A stretch of DNA of 6,548 nt, from positions 1 through 6,548 of the forward strand of contig JAFAYN010000462.1 in NCBI GenBank assembly GCA_019240375.1, read 5' to 3'. The notes beneath the pieces were generated by a model. That model worked only from the letters and a program-made list of their open reading frames with translations. It ran no database searches and had not been told where the DNA came from. The position numbers were made by a program, and so were the translations under genes. Positions 1 through 5,777 of the stretch are shown piece by piece. Source of the stretch: Gemmatimonadota bacterium. GTDB lineage: Bacteria; Gemmatimonadota; Gemmatimonadetes; Longimicrobiales; Longimicrobiaceae. The first letter of the stretch is position 1. Each line of letters opens with the position of its first letter.

Positions 1-3000
1 TCCAGCCCGGAGGCGAGACGCGGGTTGGCCGCGGCGGAGAAGCCGTCGCCCACCCGCAGCCACCCGGCCTCCATGCGCGCCCGGTCGCCGGCCATGGTCC
101 AGGAGAGCTGGGCCTGGGTGGCGGTCGCCGACGAGTCGGGGCGTACCGAGCGGATCATCTCCACTCCCGCCTCGAGCCCCCTGCGGCGCACCCGCAGGTC
201 GCCGCCGAACAGGTCGTACCCCACCGCAGGCCCCTGCGCCAGGCCGAGTCTGTAGTTCTGGCCGGCGGCGTCGCGGATCCCGAAGACGCCGACCCCCAGC
301 GAGTCCACCCCCCGCACCTTCAGGAGCTGCGACGCGTCCATCTCCATGCGGAGCCCGCCCACGAAGCGGGAGTCCCCGCCGGAGCGGCGCTCGACGGTGG
401 CGACCACGAACACCGGGTTCCCCTGCGGGTCCGTCGCGGGGACGGCGCGCTGCAGGAGGATGTAGCCGGTCTCGTAGTCCACCTGGTAGTCGGTGAAGCG
501 GGCCAGCTCCTGCCGGGCGACCACGCGGGCCGCGTTCTCACGGGCACGGACTTCGATCGCCACCCGCTCCGTCCCCGGCCGGATCGCGCCGCCTACCCGG
601 TACGGGCCCGAGGTCCCGTCGCCGCGGAGCTGGCGCTGATCGAGAGACTGATCGGTCACACTCCCGAAGCCGTGCCACACCACCGCCCCGGTGGTCATGC
701 GACCGCTCACCCCCGTGAGGAAGCGGTTGTAGGCGCTGAGCCGGTCGCCCCCGCCGAAGCCGGCGGTCTGCACGTCGCCGAACTCCAGCCAGTCGAAGCC
801 GCGCTCCACCCGCGCCGACAGCACCTGCGTGGCGCTCCCCAGGTTGCGTCCCTGGCTCTGGTCACCGACGGTGGGGTAGCGCGACTCCTCCAGCGGGTCG
901 TAGCCGCCGGCGAAGAAGTCGTTGTCCGGGTCGGAGCGGCGCGAGTCGTAGTTCAGGCTCACCGAGGTTTCGGAACCGATCGCCCCCTTGATCGTCATCG
1001 CGCCGAACGCGCCCGGGGCGGCGCCCACGCCCACCTGCCCGATCCCGGTGGCGATGATCGGCCGCACGATGGGGAGAACGCGGAGCGGGACGCGCCCGCG
1101 GAGCTTCTGGTAGCTGAGCAGCATCTCGCCCGGCCCGACCTCGTGGCCCCCCTTCAGCGAGATCTCCATCCACCCGTCCAGCTCGGTGCGGACCTGCATC
1201 CCCACGGAGCTGGCGTCCACGTCCGGGGAGGTAACGGCGGCGCCGCGCACGGCCACCGTCACGTTCGGAGAGTCGGCGACCGGGACCTTCCACGCGTCCA
1301 GCACCCGGACGCGCAGCCGCTCGGCGGCGGCCTCGGAGCGGAGCGTCAGCGACCGGGCCGGCATCTCGAACGAAGCGGGCTCGCCGGAGCGGTGCACCGC
1401 CACGCTGTCCCAGCGCTCCTTCTGCCAGGAGTTCCTCATCCACACCCGCAGGTGGTGCGGCCCCGGGGCGATGTCGATCCCGATGAAGTCCCACACCCCG
1501 TCGGGGCGGAGGGTGGCCTCGCGGAGGAGCTTTTCGCCGTCGTACAGCTTCACCGGCGCGCCGGCCTCGCCGCGCACGCCCACGAACAGGCGGTTGGTCC
1601 CGATCACCGTCCCGTCGGTCGGGGCGAAGATCCGGACCTCGGGGCCCTCGATCAGGCTGTTGCGCTCTTCCGCCTCGCGCTCCTCGTCGGTGCGCAGCGG
1701 CGGCACCCGTGGGGGGAGGCGGCGTGCGCGCACCTCGACGGTGTTCTCGTCCCCGCCCTTGTCCCCGTCGCTGGTGGGTGTGGGACCGGTCGCGCCCTTG
1801 CCGGCGACGCGCACCTGCTCCCAGTCGGAGGAGGGGAGGCGGCGGACCAGGCGGAAGCTGGCGCGCGGGGTGGTCCACCCGTCCATCCGCACCTGCACCA
1901 TGTCGTCGCCGTTGCGGGCGATGGCGTAGCCGCCCGGGAGCCCGATGGTGTCCAGCCGGACCAGCTGCGTCCCCGGGCGCAGGTTGCGGAAGGAGAAGCG
2001 TCCCTGGCGGTCGGTGGTCACCACCTCGCCGGCCGCGCTCCATACGTTGACGCCGGGCACGCCCTTCTCGCCGGCCTGCTGCACCCCGTCGCCGTTCTCG
2101 TCCAGCCACACCTTGCCGATCAGGGTGCGCTCCTGCATAGCGAAGCCGCGGCGCATGCGCACCCACGCGGTCGCCGTGTCCGTGCGGACGCGCCCCTGCT
2201 CGGCCTCGGCCCAGGCGCGGTTCCCCAGCGCCGTGCCCCCCCCGGGAGCGATCAGGGTGGCGGCGTAGCGCACGGTGCGCTCCTGGCCGGGGGCCAGCGG
2301 GCCCGCGACGAAGAAGCGCACCTCCTGGCCGTCAATGGCCACCGAGTCGGCACCGACCACCCCGTCCGCGACGAAGCGCAGCCCCGCGGGGAGGCGGTCG
2401 TGCACCACGATCCCGCCGATGGGGACCTCGCCGCGATTTCGCACGGTGACGGTGTACGGGACCGCCTCGCCCACCCCACCCTCCAGGACTCCGACCCGCT
2501 TCCGGATCTCCAGCTCGTCGCCGCTCAGCGGGAGCACCTCCAGCGGGGTCGACTCGGCCGTGGCCGCGACCGCACTCGCGCCCTGCGCGACCACCCGGTT
2601 GACCACGGTGGCGCGGGAGCCGGCGGGGAGCACGGCGCGCGTGGTCACGTTCAGCGCGCCCGAGGTCCCCGGGGCGAGCGTCCCGATCCGCCAGCGCAGC
2701 ACCTGCCCGCTCACCTCCGGCGATCCGTCCGCGGACACGTAGACCAGCTCGGCCGGGAGGGTGTCCACCAGGACCAGGTCCCGGATGGCGACGGCGGAGC
2801 GGTTCGCGTAGCCCAGCCGGTACACGACCTGGCCGCCGGTGCGCACCGTGTCGCTCCCCAGCCGCTCCTTGGTCAGCTCCAGCTTCCCCTGCGAGACGCG
2901 GGTCTCGGCGGGGGGGGAGGTCACCTCGCCCGTCAGCCCGGCGTACGACAGCCCGGCCACGTTGACGAGGGAGCCCTCGGGGGCGCCGGCCTGCACCACC

Positions 3001-3908
3001 ACGCCGAAGGTCACCGTCGCGCTGGCGGCGGGGAGCAGCGTCGCCGGGCGGACGCGGACCGTCTCGCCGCCCGCTGCGTCACGCTCCACCGTCCCCGCGT
3101 CGGAGTCGGCGGCATCGGTGAGGAGGGCGCCGTTCAGGCGCAGGCTCCCCGCCAGGAAGCGGACCCCGACCGGGAGGGGGTCGCGGATCACAGCGCCGGG
3201 GAGAGCCCCTTCGCCGCGGTTCGACAGGATCAGGGTGTACCGCAGGGTGTCACCGGCGGTCGCCTCGGAGCGGTCCACCGTCTTCGCGAGCGCCGCGGCG
3301 ATGCTCGCGCGGCGGACGGTGACCCGGTCGAGCGCGGACCCCGTGATCCCGTCGTTCGTGGTGCTCGTCGCGCGGAGCTCCACCGGGCCGCCGCTGCCGG
3401 TGTAGTCGTCCGGGACGTCGATCACCAGGAGCAGGGCGGCTCCCTCGCCGCTCCGCAGGTCGATCGGAGCCGTGACCTGCAGGTCGCCGGGGCCGAGCGC
3501 CCCGTCGCCGTCCAGGTCACGGTACAGCGTCGTCCGCCAGCCGGCGGGGCCGGCCACCTCCATGCGGAAGTGGTCGGCCCCGGCCTCCTGGCTCACCACC
3601 CGGTGGGCGAGCACGCGCCGCTCGCCGGGGGTCATCACCACGTCGTAGGGCGGTGTCACCACCACCCCGGCCGAGCGCTCCAGGAGCACCGAAGCGACCG
3701 CGGTCGAGGACCCGGTCACCCCGTTGCCGTCCTGGTAGCTCAGGTACGCGCGGTTTTCCAGCTTCGAGGAGTCGGGGACCGTCCCACCGCCCTGCGCGGC
3801 CGCCGGGACCGATCCGAGCAGCAGGACCGCGGCGAGCCACCGCCCGGCGAAAATCGCCGGGCGGCGTCCGCCGCGTCCCTGCGCCATGCGCTTCACGAGG
3901 TTGCGCAC
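1..3908 (-). CDS. Large DUF11-repeat protein with outer-membrane beta-barrel-like region (gene D, 3' end outside window)
   Basis: Open from GTG 3908 to the left edge with no stop; 1302 residues are visible and the C-terminus is missing. The GTG is chosen because AGAGGAG lies five bases upstream, whereas the ATG at 3887 has no close ribosome site. Residues 1-38 are a signal peptide (basic n-region, WLAAVLLLG core, P-A-A-A before Q39). Residues about 45-200: Ig-like module opening LENRAYLSYQDGNG, with a calcium-type loop DLDGDGALGPGD (131-142). Residues 201-588: three DUF11 repeats. Residues 595-665: SdrD-B-like domain with DENGDGVQQAGE (603-614). Residues 700-752: charged Gly/Pro/Asp/Glu/Arg linker. 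Residues 753-845: Ig-like domain (EVRIFAPTDGTVIGTN). From about 950 on: alternating amphipathic strands typical of a barrel (SVSLNYDSR, YPTVGDQS, LSAYNRFLTGV, GDGTSGPYRV, DYQVDYETGYILLQ). No cysteine was seen in the visible part. Likely an outer-membrane protein with a large Ig-like passenger; adhesion or assembly platform is inference. Confidence 0.92.
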   Translation of the reverse strand, partial: MRNLVKRMAQGRGGRRPAIFAGRWLAAVLLLGSVPAAAQGGGTVPDSSKLENRAYLSYQDGNGVTGSSTAVASVLLERSAGVVVTPPYDVVMTPGERRVLAHRVVSQEAGADHFRMEVAGPAGWRTTLYRDLDGDGALGPGDLQVTAPIDLRSGEGAALLLVIDVPDDYTGSGGPVELRATSTTNDGITGSALDRVTVRRASIAAALAKTVDRSEATAGDTLRYTLILSNRGEGALPGAVIRDPLPVGVRFLAGSLRLNGALLTDAADSDAGTVERDAAGGETVRVRPATLLPAASATVTFGVVVQAGAPEGSLVNVAGLSYAGLTGEVTSPPAETRVSQGKLELTKERLGSDTVRTGGQVVYRLGYANRSAVAIRDLVLVDTLPAELVYVSADGSPEVSGQVLRWRIGTLAPGTSGALNVTTRAVLPAGSRATVVNRVVAQGASAVAATAESTPLEVLPLSGDELEIRKRVGVLEGGVGEAVPYTVTVRNRGEVPIGGIVVHDRLPAGLRFVADGVVGADSVAIDGQEVRFFVAGPLAPGQERTVRYAATLIAPGGGTALGNRAWAEAEQGRVRTDTATAWVRMRRGFAMQERTLIGKVWLDENGDGVQQAGEKGVPGVNVWSAAGEVVTTDRQGRFSFRNLRPGTQLVRLDTIGLPGGYAIARNGDDMVQVRMDGWTTPRASFRLVRRLPSSDWEQVRVAGKGATGPTPTSDGDKGGDENTVEVRARRLPPRVPPLRTDEEREAEERNSLIEGPEVRIFAPTDGTVIGTNRLFVGVRGEAGAPVKLYDGEKLLREATLRPDGVWDFIGIDIAPGPHHLRVWMRNSWQKERWDSVAVHRSGEPASFEMPARSLTLRSEAAAERLRVRVLDAWKVPVADSPNVTVAVRGAAVTSPDVDASSVGMQVRTELDGWMEISLKGGHEVGPGEMLLSYQKLRGRVPLRVLPIVRPIIATGIGQVGVGAAPGAFGAMTIKGAIGSETSVSLNYDSRRSDPDNDFFAGGYDPLEESRYPTVGDQSQGRNLGSATQVLSARVERGFDWLEFGDVQTAGFGGGDRLSAYNRFLTGVSGRMTTGAVVWHGFGSVTDQSLDQRQLRGDGTSGPYRVGGAIRPGTERVAIEVRARENAARVVARQELARFTDYQVDYETGYILLQRAVPATDPQGNPVFVVATVERRSGGDSRFVGGLRMEMDASQLLKVRGVDSLGVGVFGIRDAAGQNYRLGLAQGPAVGYDLFGGDLRVRRRGLEAGVEMIRSVRPDSSATATQAQLSWTMAGDRARMEAGWLRVGDGFSAAANPRLASGL
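2145..3308 (-). repeat. Three tandem DUF11 repeats within gene D
   Basis: Repeats at about residues 201-338, 339-460 and 461-588. Each opens with a K-x-V or K-E/K-R strand (IAAALAKTVD, LELTKERLG, LEIRKRVGV), continues with an aromatic-anchored strand and N-R-x (LRYTLILSNRGEG, VVYRLGYANRSAV, VPYTVTVRNRGEV), and then D-x-L-P-x-x-[LV] and F/Y-V (RDPLPVGVRF, VDTLPAELVY, HDRLPAGLRF). Repeats diverge at DNA level, so they are old duplications and not a recent tandem expansion. Confidence 0.85.
3840..3864. repeat. Perfect 11-bp inverted repeat with 3-nt loop inside the gene D signal peptide
   Basis: The arms 3840-3850 (CCGCCCGGCGA) and 3854-3864 (TCGCCGGGCGG) are exact reverse complements around AAA. 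In the gene D transcript the stem begins about 45 bases after the GTG start and the loop is UUU. It encodes part of the signal peptide just before the hydrophobic core (R-P-A-I-F-A-G-R). There is no T-run after it on either strand, so it does not look like an intrinsic terminator. A role in tuning translation or transcript stability is possible but unproven. Confidence 0.8.
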
Positions 3909-3913
3909 CCGAT

Positions 3914-3920
3914 CTCCTCT
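3914..3920 (-). promoter_or_regulatory. Ribosome binding site deciding the GTG start of gene D
   Basis: Reads AGAGGAG on the minus strand, followed by ATCGG and then GTG at 3908. Spacing of five bases is good. The alternative ATG at 3887 is 26 bases away from this site, and nothing purine-rich lies at a suitable distance before it. Confidence 0.75.
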
Positions 3921-3933
3921 CCGATTCCCCTGG

Positions 3934-5154
3934 TTACTTGATCTGGACGCGGATCCAGAAGAACCGGCTCGCGCCGCCCGCCAGCGAGGTCAGGTCGCCG
4001 GTCACGGTGCCGCTCGACTGGGCGAGCGTCCACCCGGCCGTGCCGTCGTCCGCGGTGGACTGGAAGGTCAGCTGCGACGGAAGCGGGTCGCTGACGTGCA
4101 CGTTGCTCGCGGCGGCGCTCCCGGTGTTGCTCACCGTGATCTTGTAGCGGATGTACTGCCCCGGCAGGACCTTGTCGGTCCCCGTCAGCAGGGTGGTCGC
4201 GTCGTCCTTGTACGCTTCCTTGGTGATGGAGATCGCGGCGCGCACCACCGTGATGGTGTACTTGCCGTTGTCCGTCACCGCGGCGTTCCCCTGCGCGGTG
4301 GCGGTCAGGGTCAGGTCGGAGGTGGCGCCCGCGGCCGCGTTGGCGACCGTGTAGACCACGTCCACCGTCTGCGTCCCGCTCCCGGCGATGGCGATGCTCC
4401 CGCTCGCCCCGGCCGTGCCGTTCACCGACACGATGCTGATCACCGCGCCGCTGCTGGCGGCGGCGCCCAGGTTGAAGGTGTACGCCGTGTTGCCGGTGTT
4501 GTTGACCGTGAAGGTGGCGGTGTACTGCGTGCCGTTGCTGGGGAGGCGGCTCACCGTCCCCGCGTCCGGCGTCACCGACACGCCGGCCGTGGCGGGCGGC
4601 GTCACGGTGGTGCTCTGCGTGTCGGTCACCGTGTTGGTGCGGCGCGAGGTGGCCGTCAACGACAGCGGAAGGTTCTGGCCGCCCAGCGAGGGGGCCACGT
4701 TGTAGACCACCGTCACGGAAACGGTGCCCGTGGTGCCGGCCAGGCTGGTGGCCGCCAGGGCCGCGTTCAGCTCGGCCAGCGTCGAGTACGTCGTCGACCC
4801 GATCTTGTAGCCGGTGATGGTGAGCCCGGCGCCGGCGCTGGTGGACACGGTCACCGAGTCCGTGCCGTTGCCGTTGTTCGCGATCACGTAGGTGATCTCG
4901 TTCCCGGTGCTCGCGCTCCCCGGGGTGGCGGTGGCCGGACCGGTCACGTCGATGCCCGCGGCGAAGCCCACCGTCACGCTGACGCTGGCCTGCTGCTGCG
5001 TGTACGTGTTGCTGTTCGCGTCCGTCCAGGTCACGGTCGCCGTGTTGGTGATGACCGTGTTTTCCGGGGTGGGGCTCTGCGCGTGTGCCGCCGACGCCGC
5101 GAAGGGCGCCAGAAGCATCGCGGCGAGGGCGATCTTCTGTAGCGTGTGCCTCAT
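3934..5154 (-). CDS. Secreted protein with two Ig-like modules and a C-terminal DUF11 domain (gene C)
   Basis: A 406-residue exported protein. Residues 1-25 are a signal peptide (MRHTLQK, an Ala/Leu core, A-H-A before Q26). Residues 31-62 carry the N-T-x-I-x-N-T-A-x-V-T-W-T-D motif common at the start of large DUF11-type surface proteins. Residues 66-187 and 188-306 are two copies of a NEW3/CARDB-like sandwich module; the second has RLPSNGTQY, F-T-V-N-N-T-G-N, and GTQTVDVVYTV. In the first copy a segment STLAELNAALAATSLA (124-139) replaces the usual calcium-type loop. Residues 307-406 are a DUF11 domain (ISITKEA, Y-K-I-T-V-S-N-T-G, V-H-V-S-D-P-L-P-S). The protein is rich in Thr, Ser, Ala, Val and Asn and has no Cys. 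It ends on a beta-strand, FFWIRVQIK, with no recognisable anchor. By eye the gene is somewhat less GC-rich than gene D. It was probably made as an abundant structural subunit, but that is inference. Domain calls are firm, function is not. Confidence 0.93.
   Translation of the reverse strand: MRHTLQKIALAAMLLAPFAASAAHAQSPTPENTVITNTATVTWTDANSNTYTQQQASVSVTVGFAAGIDVTGPATATPGSASTGNEITYVIANNGNGTDSVTVSTSAGAGLTITGYKIGSTTYSTLAELNAALAATSLAGTTGTVSVTVVYNVAPSLGGQNLPLSLTATSRRTNTVTDTQSTTVTPPATAGVSVTPDAGTVSRLPSNGTQYTATFTVNNTGNTAYTFNLGAAASSGAVISIVSVNGTAGASGSIAIAGSGTQTVDVVYTVANAAAGATSDLTLTATAQGNAAVTDNGKYTITVVRAAISITKEAYKDDATTLLTGTDKVLPGQYIRYKITVSNTGSAAASNVHVSDPLPSQLTFQSTADDGTAGWTLAQSSGTVTGDLTSLAGGASRFFWIRVQIK
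4237..4959 (-). repeat. Two tandem NEW3/CARDB-like modules within gene C
   Basis: Protein-level repeat, residues about 66-187 and 188-306 of gene C. Shared landmarks are a start of the form G-[IV]-x-V-T, an aromatic-anchored strand followed by N-x-G-N (ITYVIANNGNG and YTATFTVNNTGN), a V-x-V-V-Y-x-V-A strand (VTVVYNVAP and VDVVYTVAN), and a closing L-x-L-T-A-T strand in both (LPLSLTATS and LTLTATAQG). The copies have diverged and no long DNA identity was seen. The same module is present once in gene A and once in gene D. Confidence 0.7.
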
Positions 5155-5156
5155 GT

Positions 5157-5166
5157 CCTCCGTCCT
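5157..5166 (-). promoter_or_regulatory. Ribosome binding site region of gene C
   Basis: On the minus strand AGGACGGAGG precedes the ATG at 5154 by two bases. GGAGG itself is unusually close to the start; the upstream AGGA (5166-5163) has more normal spacing of eight bases. Either could pair with 16S rRNA. Confidence 0.55.
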
Positions 5167-5196
5167 GAGTTGGGAAATGTGAGTGAGGGGTACCGA

Positions 5197-5718
5197 CTAG
5201 CGTGCATCCGTGCCGCGGGGCGACGCGGCGAGCCGGGCATCGAACTCAGCGGTGACCGTGGCTCCGGGAGCCACCCATCCGCCCACCGTCCAGCGAACGT
5301 GCGTGTACTTCTCGGGCGAGGCCGCACGCAGCACCCGGCGCCCGTCCACCACCATCTCCTCCATCGGCTGCGGCGAGAACGTCTTCCCACCGTCGATCGA
5401 GTATTCCACCTTCGCGTCCTCGCGGCTGGCCTGCGCGGACCCGGCCACGAAACGGAACTGCGGCGGAAGCGGGTTCTTCAGCTCTACGCCCCGCACCCGC
5501 TGCTTCCCCACGTTGGTGAAGGTCAGCCTGTAGCGGAGCACGTCCCCGCCGCGCACCCTCTCGTCGCGCCGCGGGGTGCCACGGGCGGCTTCGGCCGCGG
5601 CGGTCTGGTTGCGGGCGGTCACCGTCAGCGCGGGCGGCGCCGCCGTCTGCGCGCGGGCGGGGAGCGCGCCCAGCAGCAGGGCGAACAGCAACAGCGTAAG
5701 ACGAGAACGGAGCCTCAT
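5197..5718 (-). CDS. Small secreted single-DUF11 protein (gene B)
   Basis: A 173-residue exported protein. Residues 1-23 are a typical signal peptide: basic n-region MRLRSR, a Leu-rich core, and P-A-R-A before Q24. A short basic and Ala-rich stretch (about 25-58) leads into one DUF11 domain (about 59-163): LRYRLTFTNVG, V-x-L-K-N-P-L-P-P, F-V-A-G-S, then YSIDGGKTF (106-114) and V-R-W-T-V-G-G near the end. A longer in-frame start at 5781 would overlap the stop of gene A as ATGA, but it adds 21 residues ahead of the signal peptide. The ATG at 5718 has GGAGGG at 5727-5722 and gives a clean signal peptide, so it is preferred. No cysteine, lipobox or C-terminal anchor is seen. Single-DUF11 proteins of this size are known beside larger DUF11 surface proteins. 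The partner in the assembly is unknown; a periplasmic or surface subunit is my inference. Confidence 0.9.
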   Translation of the reverse strand: MRLRSRLTLLLFALLLGALPARAQTAAPPALTVTARNQTAAAEAARGTPRRDERVRGGDVLRYRLTFTNVGKQRVRGVELKNPLPPQFRFVAGSAQASREDAKVEYSIDGGKTFSPQPMEEMVVDGRRVLRAASPEKYTHVRWTVGGWVAPGATVTAEFDARLAASPRGTDAR

Positions 5719-5721
5719 GGT

Positions 5722-5727
5722 CCCTCC
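5722..5727 (-). promoter_or_regulatory. Ribosome binding site of gene B
   Basis: Reads GGAGGG on the minus strand, with ACC between it and the ATG at 5718. It decides between two in-frame starts: the upstream ATG at 5781 lies within the end of gene A and would spoil the signal peptide. Confidence 0.7.
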
Positions 5728-5777
5728 ACGGGTCGGGTGATGCACGGGCCCCCGCGGGGACCTCGCAGTGAAACGAG

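Noticed and set aside
862..2166. Second long minus-strand frame within gene D
   Set aside because: Arg/Gly/Pro/Ala-rich shadow in another frame; the gene D frame is continuous through the same stretch, and codon-by-codon checks at several points gave recognisable domains.
3840..3864. The inverted repeat as an intrinsic terminator
   Set aside because: No T-run follows the stem on either strand and it sits inside an open coding frame.
672..3941. Plus-strand open frame of 1089 codons lying opposite gene D
   Set aside because: It is an antisense shadow made possible by the very high GC. The translation is rich in His, Arg, Gly, Ala and Pro with no fold-like pattern, while the minus strand gives clear DUF11, SdrD-B and barrel motifs with a signal peptide and ribosome site.
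3886..5142. Plus-strand open frame of 418 codons opposite gene C
   Set aside because: Low-complexity Arg/Gly/His/Val product without domain signals; it mirrors gene C, whose protein is clearly modular and secreted.
5750..5759. Palindrome CCCCGCGGGG between genes A and B
   Set aside because: Too short, no room for a loop, and expected by chance in DNA this GC-rich; no flanking features.
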